Shown: piece by piece, positions 1 through 10,727 of the stretch | How positions within the stretch are numbered: the stretch's first letter is position 1 | Layout of the letters: every line of letters begins with the position of its first letter | NCBI GenBank assembly: GCA_019973155.2 | Contig: BPQB01000116.1 | Coordinates: 1 to 64,000, forward strand | Length of the DNA: 64,000 bases | Direction of reading: 5' to 3' | Source of the DNA: Phanerochaete sordida | Lineage: Eukaryota > Basidiomycota > Agaricomycetes > Polyporales > Phanerochaetaceae | Program-made: the position numbers and the translations under genes | Notes under the pieces: generated by a model | What the model was told of the DNA's origin: nothing | The model's database searches: none | What the model saw: only the letters and a program-made list of their open reading frames with translations

Positions 1-63
1 CCCTTGTTCTCGTGCTAATATTTTCTATCCTGGACCTTGCGAGAGAGCATTCCACTGAGGCAG

Positions 64-275
64 TAGGGAATATCAGCGGGGATCTAGACTACAGAGACCC
101 CCCTCCCGCACGCAACTCTCCCCCGCAACTTGGGTACGTTTTTCGTGCCAGATCGTCTTCGAAGTGAATTCGAAGACACTTTGAGGTGTTAGGTAGGAGA
201 GGGGAAAAACGTATGAGTGAGGAGAAGGGGCGAGATTTTGGGATTTCCGTCATCTAGATCCCAGCTGATATTCCC
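64..275. repeat. Dispersed repeat, copy 1 (paired with 10.39-10.58 kb)
   Basis: This stretch is recognisably similar, in the same orientation, to 10393-10577. Shared landmarks in order are a TAGGGA start followed by TCAGCGGG, a block reading TTTTCGTGCCAGA then CGTCTTCGAAGTGAAT, then TGAGGTGTTAGG, and finally ATCCCAGCTGATA. Similarity fades on both sides. I see no coding potential. It may be a solo LTR or other non-autonomous element remnant; no clear terminal repeats or target duplication were found. Confidence 0.6.
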
Positions 276-1002
276 TAGTGACGCGTCTCCGGCCAACGAC
301 CCGTACCTCAGAGGCTCAAAATCGAAGTGAACTCGCGCTGATTGCTCAGCTCTTTGCGAGTGGACATATTCGATGTAAGATACTTGCCAGATGGTGTCTG
401 GGTGCGCCACACAATCTGGCTACCGGTCAGGCTACTCCGCAACAATTCTAGCTGGGTAAGAAGTGGGTCGAGATCAGCCATTTCCACGATCAAGCCCAGG
501 TGGGTATTGCATCCGCAGGTAATTCACCCTCTGGCCTTATCCCACACGCTGATTCTTACCAGCTCCGAATGTAGGACCTCGTCGCACTGTCAGACTCTAG
601 GGCGCTAATTGCTTCTCACAGGGAGTCCCGTAGCAAACTGGAGACTTTGCGAAAACGCCGTGAGTGACTTGTGGCATTTTCTCCGCTTCTCTACAGCTCT
701 GTAACGAAATAAATTATCGGACCCAAATTTTCATTCATTGAAGCTTTTCCCTCGACAAGGCTGCGGAAATCTAGCACGTCGCGACTCATATTGAGCGTCC
801 CACCGCCGGGATCTCTAACCTTGGGGTGGTGCATCGATGATCTCGAGGGAGTTATTTGCTAGGACTGTCCCACAGATAGCATGCTCGAATAAATTTCATC
901 GTGGAGAATGTAGGCAGACAGACGTCGACCAAACAGGACAACGGGTTCAGCGGGATCTTGCCACAGACACAGGACCAACATACTAAATCAATATTGGCGA
1001 TG
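276..1002. other. Intergenic stretch, no gene seen
   Basis: Only short unsupported open frames occur here, with no splice-compatible exon chain. It is the downstream flank of the phosphotransferase gene that ends at 1003. Confidence 0.5.
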
Positions 1003-1926
1003 CTAATGTGGATTTATTTGATCCCAGAGAATTTCCTCCGCCTCGTACTCATCGCGATACTGAGGGAAGATCTTGTGCAGTCCTTCTACCCACTGCGGAT
1101 AGTAGTATGTAAACCCCCAGCTCGACGCGCCGTACTCCCAGTACTCCGGGAACCAGCCGCTGCTCCCGAAGTCGACCAGCCCCGACAGGCGTCCGTTGTG
1201 CATGAGCACATTGCGGGAGTTGAGGTCGCAATGTGTGAAGCATAGGCGATGCCGCTTGCTGTACGATTTGCGAACGACCTGATCTGCCGCCTCGGGCTCG
1301 ATGAAGCGGTTGAGGATGTCCTGGTGCAGCTCGTCGATCGTGCGATACGGGCCTATTGGGTCGCTGGTTGAGATGCGAAACTGCGTGCTTGGCGTCCCGA
1401 GAACGCTGCCGACCGATGTCCCCGGCGGGGGCACGAGGCTTCGGAGCTGGTGGAGCCAGCCCCTCAGGTCGTCTACAAAAGCTGCGACGCCCGCCGCATC
1501 CATATGCTCCAGGCCTCCCCCGAGATGCTTGCCAGGAAGTGTATTCATGATAATGAACGTATCCCTGGGTAGCTCGATGACATCCAGGATGTCTGGCACG
1601 GGTATCGTCGTGTTCGCCCGTACGAACATCGTCGCAAGGACCTCTGCGATGCCGTCCTCGTAGGTGTACTTGCCGTGCAGGCCAAGCGGCAGGCTCTGGA
1701 CACGCCGGAGGTTGTAATCGGGGTAGCCAGCCTTGTACGCGAGGCGCATGATAAAACGGTAGAAGCGCATCCGCCACAGAGGCGGGACGAGCTTCCATAA
1801 AAATCCAGCCCATGTAGTAGACCTCAAAGGTAGGGTGGGTATCACGAGGTTTGACTTTGTGTGGAATGTTGGTTCGTTTACAGGTGGCGCCCGCCGGTGG
1901 CCGCGAAGTCTGGGACAAACGCGCAC
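1003..1926 (-). CDS. APH-family phosphotransferase (kinase-like fold)
   Basis: A 307-residue frame with the hallmarks of the phosphotransferase enzyme family (APH/choline-kinase fold). Near residue 234 it has the catalytic loop FTHCDLNSRNVL (the HxDxxxxN pattern), and about 20 residues later the metal-binding segment GLVDFGSSGW. The N-terminal half holds the aromatic WAGFLWKLVPPLWRMRFYRF region and KYTYEDGIAEVLATMFV. Fungi carry many such proteins; substrates are generally unknown, so ATP-dependent small-molecule phosphorylation is inferred from the fold only. The C-terminal end looks natural. The start is uncertain: the first ~30 residues (Arg/Pro-rich) fit the family poorly, so the true start may be near 1850 or in an unseen upstream exon. 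It lies tail-side of the membrane-protein gene that begins at 6045 on the same strand. Confidence 0.8.
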   Translation of the reverse strand: MRVCPRLRGHRRAPPVNEPTFHTKSNLVIPTLPLRSTTWAGFLWKLVPPLWRMRFYRFIMRLAYKAGYPDYNLRRVQSLPLGLHGKYTYEDGIAEVLATMFVRANTTIPVPDILDVIELPRDTFIIMNTLPGKHLGGGLEHMDAAGVAAFVDDLRGWLHQLRSLVPPPGTSVGSVLGTPSTQFRISTSDPIGPYRTIDELHQDILNRFIEPEAADQVVRKSYSKRHRLCFTHCDLNSRNVLMHNGRLSGLVDFGSSGWFPEYWEYGASSWGFTYYYPQWVEGLHKIFPQYRDEYEAEEILWDQINPH

Positions 1927-2617
1927 AGTGTAAGCTTCAGATCAGCGAGCACAGTCTGAATACCCACCCTATCCTTTGCGTTGCATTTTCCGACATGCTG
2001 ACATCCGCGACGCCCTGCAGCATTTCAAAACTCGTGGTTGTGGTCGAAAAGCAACTTGCAACCGACTTGAGCGCCCGGCAGAAGGGCCTTCACTCTCACG
2101 CGCATTTTTTTGCGTTCGACGACTGAAGATAACATGCTTTTAATGAAGGCCCGCAGACATTGAATAGCACAACATCTAGACTGCATGGCAAATCTGAGCT
2201 ATAAGGTGTAAACCTGGGGGACAGCGGCGGTGACCGGCGGCTCGGTATGTACAAGTGGTACTACTGTGACAACGGGGAGGGACAGAAGAATATGACACAG
2301 TATCGCATGTACAGGCGGCGTAGGGCTATGGTACGTGTGGTGTCGCAAGGGGTACAAGTGTAGTACAGGGGTAGGGAGATGAAGGGCGATGATTATGTGG
2401 AGTAAGCAAGCGCAGTGTTCTATGAAGGAAATAAGAAATGTGGGAAGACGGGCAAACGTAAGGTATCCGCGAATGCGTGGTGGATGAGGGGGATGTGCAG
2501 ATCAGCGAATATTTACAGCGCGAAGATATTAGCAATAAATGGCGGAATATGGTCCCGGAGATGAAGTCACGCACGCGCAGGCTGCCGGCAGGCGTCCGCG
2601 CGGAGACCGCGAGGCGG
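1927..2617. other. Intergenic stretch
   Basis: Holds the promoter side of the APH-type gene and the 3' flank of the long membrane-protein gene. No convincing exon or RNA gene was seen. Confidence 0.4.
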
Positions 2618-5600
2618 TCACGCAGGCTCCCATGCCCCACCCTGACCTAGATGCTGGTTCATCCTGGTTCCCCAGCTCGACGGTGTCCTGCTCGAGTCTG
2701 TCGTCCCCTGGACGGTCGCAGGCCCTGTCACAAGCGACGCGTTCGCCGTGCTGAGGTCCGGCACGCTCTCCTGCGGCTGCGCTGGCCTGCCCGGGATCTG
2801 GACGGGCGCACTCGGCGTGGGGCGCGGCTGGCCCGCACGCTCCGTCTGCACGCTCAGCTCGCTCGGTGCGGCGTGCGAGACCTCGGACGCTTGCCTCTGG
2901 CGTGGCCGTGGCGGCGCGGCTGGGGGCTCGTCGCCCATCACAGAGACATTGCTGGTGCTGTGCGACCGGGAGGCGGAGACGGGCGAGGGCAGCTCAGGTA
3001 CGTCGGAGACTGACCGGTTGTCGTCGTGGGCATGGCGCGTATCGGGCCTGCGCACGAAGCCGAACGTGTTGTTCTCGGGGCTGCTGGGCATCGGATCCGG
3101 CGATGGCGAGTAGTAAGGTGAGTCCGAGAGGCGCTGCATCGAGTGCGCGCGAGACCGTGTGACGAGGTCCAAGGACGAGCGGGACGCAGCGCCGAGGGAC
3201 TGGATGAGCGACTGGGCCCGGGACCGCGCAGAATCGGAATGCGAGTTCGACGATGTCGTGCGGGACCGCGAGGCAGATCGCGAGGTGGTCCCAGATCGCG
3301 AGCGTGAGCCGTTCGACCGTCTGTGGAGCCCACTCGTGAACTGACGCAGGGAGGTCCGCGACGCTGGCGCACTGGTCCGGCCGTACAGCAGACCGACACT
3401 GTCGCGCTGCTCGGCCTCCTCAATGGATCCTTCCACTTCTGGTACGTCCATCAACGACCCTTCGCGGCCTTCCTCGTCTTCTGAGTCGAGCACGAACGGA
3501 ACAGGTTGCTGGGGGCCGAATGTCATGGAGAGGTCGCTCCCAGTGCGAGTGTGCCCGCGCGAACGCGAGCCAGGGAAGGAAACAGGCGATGGAGATGACT
3601 GCGATCCGCTCGCGGACGGTGCAGGAATAGTGCGCGCTCTACTCCGCGTCTGGGGATGGCGTGGTGGCATGGGTATGCGCGCGCTCGGTGGACTCGACGC
3701 GTTCGAGCTCGGTGAGTCCGACGACTCGCGGTTTCCAGTCGACTTTGTCGAATGCGAGTGCGTCGAGCGTGACTGTGTCGACCGCGAAGGAGTCGACATC
3801 GTATGCGGCGAGGTTGGCGAAGACAGAGCCTGGCTCTGCTGGCTCCTGTGCGACACCGTCGATACGCTGCCACCCCGCGCGCGAGGCCGCCGGAAGGAGA
3901 ATGGATACCGAGATGTCACGGGACGCCCAAGACTGGACATAGACCCTGAGGTCCTTCTGCCGCCATCCGAGGTCAGCTCACTGTCGTCGGCCTCTGCGCT
4001 GCGTCCCTCCTCTTGCTCCTCCTCGAATTCCAACCCCTCTTCCTCACCCTCCTCTTCGCCCTCACCCTCATGCGTCTCCCGCTCGGACTCATCTCCTTCC
4101 TCAGGCTCCGGCGACGGCGGGAACGGGATTACATCCTCGTTTGACACCTGCGCGCCACGCCCAGTGAATGGATACGGTAAGTCTTTCAGCGGCGCCGACG
4201 GCCCTGGTGCCTCTTTCTCGCGCGTCTGCGCTGCAGGCGGCGGTGCCTCGATGCTGGTGGGACTGTGCCTCGGCGTCTCCTCTGGCTGCTCGTTCGGATT
4301 GGGCTCGGGGCTGTCGAAGAGGCCCTCAGACAGCACTGGCCGTTTCGCGGGGCGGTCGGTCTGGCCGATGCCGATGGCGGCGAAGACCTTGTCAATGCCA
4401 TCGAAGCCCTCGCGCTTGCTCTCGGAGTGCGTACGGCCCTTGCTGCCCTTCTCCCACGTGCCGCGGGGAAGCTTGTTCGTGAGACAGAATTCGTACGCGT
4501 CGACGATGCGCAGCAGCGTGCACTCGCGCCAGGTCCACGGCAGCGCGTCGCCGTCCGTGAACGTGTCGCCCAGGCCGGCCACGGTCTTCTCGGCATCCTC
4601 CTCTTCCCAGCGGTACCGCGGCCCGCAGAGCCCCGCGCAGCCCTGCCCGCTGAGGGTCCACAGGCCGATCCTGCGTGGCAGCAGCTGACGTCAGGAAAAG
4701 CCAACCACAGCCCCCGAGATGAACACTCACCAGCTCGCGAGCAGAACGAGGACGCGCCACGCCGTCCAGGCGGCGTTTGCAATGAGCACGCCCCGCGCGT
4801 AGTCCGTCAGCGTCTGGTCCGCGGCGCGGAAGAACGTCCCGTCCCGGGGACGGATGCCAGCATCGGTCAAGCCCAGCTCGCCCGGCTGCGGCGTCCAGAA
4901 CGCGAGGAGCAATGCGATGGAGAGGCCCGCGCGGGGAAGTAGCAGGGCGACAGTCGGCAGGTTCTGCGAGTGGAAGTAGAACGACTCGGCGAGGCCATCT
5001 CGGAAGCTGCCGTGCTCGCCGTTGAATGCTGACGCGCGGATGTGCTGCAGGAAGCAGAAGTTCGTGTACGAGGACATTGCGGCGAGGCTGAACGCGGGCG
5101 AAGAGAGGTAGATGGGCAGCACGAGCGGGCGTTCTGCGCGTGCTGGGTCAGGAGGTAGGCGTAGACAGCAGGGAAACGGCACTCACTGACCCTCCATCGC
5201 CGCACGAAGGAGTAGATGATCTCGTACATCAGAAACACCACAAACACCTGCACCGCCCAGCAGGCAATGTACGCGGCTGCACCCAAAGCCCAGTTCCGCC
5301 CCGAACCGGCGACCCCTGGGGCGAGAGCGTTTGGATATTTTGCAGCCCTGTCGAGAGGAGTTAGCGTGTTCGTCGCGGGAAACTGGATGGACACTCACAG
5401 CAACAATATGTATACAGCGTTGAAGTCAAAGAAGGTCTGAAGAGGTATGTGCAAGAAGACAAATACAGGATATAAATAAAACCAGAGGCGCATCTTCCAG
5501 GAAGGGCTCCGGAGCAGTTCCAGGTGCAGCGAGGAGGAGCGGAAGCGTGGGCGAGGGACACCGTGTGCCTGCGAGAACAAGGTCGTACTCAACCCCGCGC

Positions 5601-6045
5601 TCGTCGCGCGCGACCAAACACGCGGATGGGCGCCCGGGGAGAACAGGCGCGACGGGTCGGTTGACTCGCGTCGCGGGTGCTTGTCCTTCTCACTGGCACT
5701 TGAGTCCTGGAGACTGACAATGCGGACCGAGCGCGGCGTAGGCTTGCGGCCGACGTAGAAGGGCTCGCCGCTCGGCCCTGCGTCGCTGTACATCCCAAGC
5801 CCAGACGTTCGCGTCGAGTGCACGGTGGGCGGGGCGGGCGGCGGCGGCCGCTTCGGGAGCCAGGATGGGTAGCCTTCCGAGGACGAGTCCTGGCGCGGAG
5901 ACTGTGGCGTCGACGTCGACGGCTCCGTGCTCGCCTGCTGCTGTCCTGTGCGCCCGCCGAACTCGGCCGGCAGGCTCTGTCGTGACGTGGAGGATTTTGG
6001 CGTGGGTTCTGCAGAACGCGAGGGGTCGTACTGTGTACGTGACAT
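2618..6045 (-). CDS. Multi-pass membrane protein with long Ser-rich cytoplasmic tail
   Basis: Four exons re-spliced by hand: 6045-5399, 5347-5187, 5142-4731 and 4670-2618. All three introns (51, 44, 60 nt) are GTGAGT...CAG and the phases close into one 1090-residue frame. Residues 1-185 are Ser/Pro-rich and probably disordered. Four or five hydrophobic segments follow between about residues 190 and 420: WFYLYPVFVFLHIPLQ, YIACWAVQVFVVFLMYEII, a stretch around SSPAFSLAAMSSY, LSIALLLAFW and GVLIANAAWTAWRVLVLLASW. Next comes a compact region with WTWRECTLLRIVDAYEFCL. The last ~550 residues are low-complexity with Glu-rich and Ser/Arg-rich runs. I do not recognise the family. The layout suggests a membrane-anchored scaffold with a tail open to phosphorylation, which is inference. 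Splicing is well supported; function is unknown. Confidence 0.8.
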
Positions 6046-7727
6046 GTCCGTGAAGTCAGTATGTCATGCGACCGTGATTAAGGCGTAGCGTAAGAGAGTA
6101 GAGAGGGAGAGCAAGATGTAGGAAAGGCGAGATGGCGAGTCCGTAGAGATTAGATGGAGGCGGGGGACGTTTCGCGCGACGGTGTCGGTGCGCACCAGGC
6201 ACTATGAGCAGGAGCAAGCTCAGGAGTGCTGGACCGTGAACGCGAGAGCCTCGTGTACGATAACAGGGGGGCTGCCTCGTGGTGGGCGAACTCACAGGAG
6301 GAGCGTTCAACAAGGGACCGGCAACGCCCTCTTGATCTGTAGCGCCGTGATGCGGTCACCACGTGGGCGTAGCGAGGCTGGCCTGATTTCTGTGTCCTGA
6401 AACGAGCGGAGTGTTCACGCGCAGCGTTCACGAAGATGAAAGGAAGGTGGTGGTAATGAAGAAAGAACGAGGCGGAGAGTGCGCTTGCGCGTGCGGGGAC
6501 GCGGAGGCCATCGCGGACGGTGCGTGGTTGCCATGTCGATTGCTTCCGCGGCGCGCAAGCTGCCTAATTGATGCTCGAGTTGTGTGCGGGGATGGGTCCA
6601 GGAATTTGCACTTCGGGCCTCGGCATTGCAAATGCGTTGCCTCAGCTCTGCTCCGCATCCTCGACCTCGACGCGTCGGCGACGATCGCTGGGCGATCCGC
6701 TCTTCCGCTCGGGTAGATCATGAGTATATCTGCAGAAGTCTCAGATATCGGGATTTCCGACAAGGGGCTCCGAAAACCGATCAGCGAGACGACAGAGTCG
6801 GGAGGAGGCAGGCGCGGTGCCCGGGCCAGTCTGTGACGGCCGGATTTTGGTTCCAACATAACTGTACGAAGCGCGATGGTCAGTAACAATAGTGAACGTG
6901 GAGAGAAGGCTGATTGTATGCGTACCGAAATTCTGATGAACAGGTCGTCTCGAGCGGCGCCATGCGCGCATACAGCCTTCCATGCAGATGTATGGCACCG
7001 CACCAAGGGCAAGACGAGGGCTTCTCCTGCACCAGATCTTCATCCGCGCTTACTGAGGCAAGTCGAGGGAGTGAGAGGTCTGAAAGAGTAGAGGGAGCCT
7101 GTCTGACCTCTATATATGCGGTTTTTGAGCGGTAGGGGACAATAGGAGGACCTGTAAGAATGCAGAAGGCGGTCAGTGTCCCGAAGACTCAAGCCTACAG
7201 AACGTTCTGTTTGCCGTGCATAACGCAGGACTTGTTGATTTGCATCCAGCGTGGCGCAGGTTGAGGAAGAAGTGAGTATTGTTTTTGAATTCTGGGACGG
7301 AGCAAGCTGCACGGTCTTCTGCAGCGATCCCGGGGTCCGGAGCAATATCGGCGACACGGAGCGCCCAAAGGCTGACCTCCGCCGACTGCCAGGGGTACAT
7401 CGTACTCTAGGGTTTTGTTCAGAGTAAAATCCAGCCCGCCATCGAATAGAATCGGTCTAAAAGCATGCATGTATCATTCTTATGATCATTTGGACAGAAT
7501 CTAGACGGGAAAGGGAGGGGGGAGGGTCGGTGGACTGGAGCGCTGCCACGCAGACTAAGCGCAGACCGCTCTCCTGCGACCTCGCACGAGCCCATAGTCC
7601 CGCCCTCCCCATATCATGTGTATTCTGCTCTCTGAATATACATTCGATGTAAAAGGCTTCGTGTTGTACATGCACATTCTTGAATGCTGTCGTCAACTTA
7701 CGGGATATTCAAACATGCAGCAAGATC
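6046..7727. other. Long intergenic region
   Basis: About 1.7 kb with only overlapping short open frames on both strands, none with recognisable motifs or a splice chain. It contains the promoter of the membrane-protein gene starting at 6045 and the 3' flank of oxidase A. Confidence 0.4.
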
Positions 7728-9872
7728 TCAGGCGCGACAGTGCAGATCAGCATCCCAGTCCTCGGATCCAACCCCGCCTGGGACGACAAACAGGTCGATG
7801 GGGTCGTACTTCTTCTTGACAGCTCGAAGTCTGTCGTAGTGCGGACCAAAGAAGTCGGATTTGTGGTCGGCTTGATAGAGAGACGCCTGCGCATATACAT
7901 GCGTGAATCTGGTAAGCATGATGTCCGGCTCAGAGCCAGGTTGGCTGACCTCGTTGAAATATGCACCGCCATCAGGTGTCATCTTTCGCAACGCCGCCTC
8001 ACCCTTCTTGATTTTGTCTCGCACCGCGTTGACGGTGTCGGGTGAGCTACCGTCCGGCCAGGACGAGCCAAATACCGTGTGTACCAAGGCTTGGCGCCAC
8101 GCTGGATGCACCGCGGTAGTGTCTGGCTCCACCTTGGTGACTGCCTTACCCGCGACAGTGCTATGAGAACGTTAGCACATCTCTGGTAAGCAAACATTCG
8201 ACAGACTCACTAGAATCCAATATATTGCAGGCTCAGATCTAGCAGCGCGTCTGCTACGGCCCTGAAGTCGCGCACGAGCAGCGACGGAGGGAGAAGCCGC
8301 GATCCAATCTCAAGATTCATGCCGACCTCGCCTACACGGCCGCGGAAGTGCGCTGCCTCCCACACACCGAACGACGGGTACGGTGTGATCGTCGTGGTGA
8401 ACAGGCTGAGACGCCCATCGTCGTCGCTCGCGGTGAGGGCTAGCTGCCGCGCAAAGGCGAAGAACTGATCCATAAAGGGCACTGCCGTAGGTGCGGACGC
8501 CGGCGCGATGTACGTAAGGGTCACCGCAGAGTGCGCCTGGTCCTCGCTCGCCCGAACGCTGGCGTATCCCGCCCAGCCGACATCAGCCAGCAGCGGTGTC
8601 ATACGCACGAGCTCCGTGAAGAGCAGGCGCAGCGTCGGGCTGCCGGGAGCCTGGGCAAGCGGGCGCGACATGTTGATGGTCGCAACGAAGGACGCGGCAA
8701 CGATGGGTCTGGGCGCGTGCGTCTGGATGGTCGCCTGCACGACGACGCCCCATGTCCCGCCACCCCCGCCGCGCAGCGCCCAGAAGAGGTCGGCGTTGTA
8801 ACCCGCGTTCGCGATCAGAAGCTCGCCGGAGCTGGTAACGACGACCGCCTGAATGACGTTATCGACACCTGTGTGTATGTCAGCGCGAAGGGCAAGCCAG
8901 AACAGGCTCGACACTGACCAAGTCCGTGCAAAGGCGACAAGATGCTGTGACCGCCACCCTGCAGCCAGCCGCCGATAGCGCCAACAGTGCCCCCAGGCGA
9001 GACGCCGCCTACAACGTCTCTTCCCCGAGCGAATACGAAGTCATAGACCTCTTGCCATTGGACACCCGCGTTCACATGTATGACTGGGATCCGTCGTCTG
9101 AGCTGCTGCGCACGACGAGCGAGTTACAAAGCCCACCGTCATAGTAGATCGGTGCATTGTCTGGATGCGCCGGTTTGAAAGCTTCGCTGTACAGGATGTT
9201 CTTGAGGTTGTGTGTCCAGATGAGGAACGACCCCCGCGCAGCGCTGCGGCCAAGGAAGTCGTGGCTAAACAACAGACGCGGGTGAGCCATGAACCTCTCC
9301 AGTACAAGATGAACCCACCCCGTGTTCTTGACGACGACCCGGAGGTTATACTTCGCAGCGAACTTGACCGCCAGCCGCAAGTCCTTATTGGTCCGCGCGT
9401 CGACGCCCACGCTCGACACGCTGCCCCGTTCACAGGGGTATCCTAAGGTTGTGTCCAGATGGCACGCCTGAACGCTCCCGTTCGGCGCGGTATACCCTGC
9501 GAAGTTCGTAATCTGCGTCGCTCCGGGGTTGTCGGAGCGCCACGCGCCGTCGTGCCAGTGCAGCTTCGCGGTCTGGCACTCCTGCGACTCAGGCGACACG
9601 TAGCAGGGCTGGGCTGCGGGTGTTGGGTAGATGAGCTGACCGGACAGCTGGCTCTCTAACTCAGCAAAGGCTGCGTCTGAGGGCCAGCATGGCTCCGTCG
9701 ATAAGCAACGACAGGATTCAGTAGCTGATGACTCGGATCCTGGGGCTACCTGGGTTCGGCGTCAGCACTGCAAAGGACCTCTTCGGAGGAAATATACCTC
9801 AGAGAATCGATCGATGATCCCACAGGAGAGCCCAAGGAGGACGCAAACGCTTTTCAGCGCAAGTTGAAACAT
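7728..9872 (-). CDS. Secreted FAD-linked oxidase, paralog A (PCMH + BBE domains)
   Basis: Seven exons: 9872-9798, 9749-9319, 9264-9137, 9083-8919, 8868-8211, 8160-7950 and 7886-7728, with intron phases 0,2,1,1,2,0 and a closed 608-residue product. Exon 1 encodes a signal peptide (MFQLALKSVCVLLGLSCG). A conserved Cys-rich start, CRCLSTEPCWPS, follows. The PCMH-type FAD domain has VDARTNKDLRLAVKFAAK, then KNTGHDFLGRS, where His is the expected covalent 8-alpha-FAD ligand, then GAIGGWLQGGGHS and [15 protein letters not shown]. The last exons form the berberine-bridge (BBE) domain, with YFNE and YDRLRAVKKKYDP. A Cys for a second flavin bond is not visible. The family oxidises alcohols, sugars or alkaloid-like substrates with O2; the substrate here is unknown. 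The last intron (63 nt) is in frame and stop-free, so retention would not truncate the protein. Closest neighbour in sequence is paralog D. Confidence 0.9.
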
Positions 9873-9965
9873 ATCACGGCGTGCAAGCCTAGACAATCTG
9901 TCTGCCGAGCTTGAGAGCGAGGGGCTTAGGGTGAGCTGAGAGGATGGCCAATGCAGCCATCTGCT

Positions 9966-9974
9966 CTTTTTATC
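9966..9974 (-). promoter_or_regulatory. TATA-like box of oxidase A
   Basis: On the minus strand it reads GATAAAAAG in the context CGCAGCGATAAAAAGAGC, about 95 nt upstream of the paralog A start. Paralog D has nearly the same context (CCGCAGTGATAAAAGGGAGC), so the core promoter was duplicated with the gene. Confidence 0.55.
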
Positions 9975-10135
9975 GCTGCGGTCTACTGCGCAAGATAGTG
10001 TTTTCAGGCACGTATCGCTTGCACATGGCCCTGCGGAAGGTGGACAAGGTTTCGTTCACAAGCCCAGCTCAAGCAGGGGATAGAGGCTCCAACCGCAAAC
10101 AAGGCGGAAGGAAACCGGTCTGTTGACCAATGAGT

Positions 10136-10331
10136 TAAGTTGTGGTAGTCTGGTTTCAGGCGCGGGGGGTCTTGCAGGTGTTCCCGATTTGGAGGGGTGA
10201 ATTCCCATTTTTGGCAGGACGCGTGCCCGGGAGCAGCGTGGTTTTTTGCTGATGGCGGGACACACCTGCAAGGACCCCCGGTCCAAGTCTTACTCCGTAA
10301 GCTTCTGCCTCTGGGAGACTAAGTTGTGGTA
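10136..10331. mobile_element. Small inverted-repeat element (MITE-like)
   Basis: A left arm at 10162-10184 (GGGGGGTCTTGCAGGTGTTCC) is the near-exact reverse complement of a right arm at 10257-10280 (GGGACACACCTGCAAGG then ACCCCCG). The segment is bracketed by a 12-base direct repeat, TAAGTTGTGGTA, at 10136-10147 and 10320-10331, which could be a target-site duplication, although it is long and sits outside the arms. No coding capacity. It lies between oxidases A and B, just before copy 2 of the dispersed repeat. Confidence 0.5.
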
Positions 10332-10392
10332 TCTTACCTCCTGTTTTCACACGATCAGCTAATCTTCTTATCTCAATACAAAAGTTCCTTAC

Positions 10393-10577
10393 TAGGGAGC
10401 GTCAGCGGGAATCCAGACTAGAGACCGCTAAGCTTCCCGCACTTAAGTCCCTATCACGAATATTCGAATACGGTTTTCGTGCCAGAACGTCTTCGAAGTG
10501 AATCCGAGGATGCTCTGAGGTGTTAGGCTGGCAAGAGGCGGTTTTTGTATTTCCGTAACCAAATCCCAGCTGATACT
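10393..10577. repeat. Dispersed repeat, copy 2
   Basis: Same orientation and order of blocks as 64-275, including CGTCTTCGAAGTGAAT, TGAGGTGTTAGG and AATCCCAGCTGATA. The two copies are clearly diverged. They bracket the APH-type gene, the membrane-protein gene and oxidase A. Confidence 0.6.
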
Positions 10578-10727
10578 GTACTGCTTACTACTCGTTTGTC
10601 ATCAATATCAGGCTAAGTAGTCGGGCACTGGAGTAGCAAAATCCAGTCATATATGCACGGGTCGCCCTGTGCTCTATACAAAAACTACTATTCGTGGGAT
10701 GTCTAAAATCATGGATGGCGAGGAGAG

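Noticed and set aside
3423..4688. 421-codon plus frame opposite the Ser-rich tail
   Set aside because: Antisense of a repetitive Ser/Glu-rich coding exon; the minus-strand gene splices cleanly.
6428..7012. 194-codon minus-strand frame in the 6-7.7 kb gap
   Set aside because: Overlaps equally long frames on the other strand and has no recognisable domain or codon pattern.
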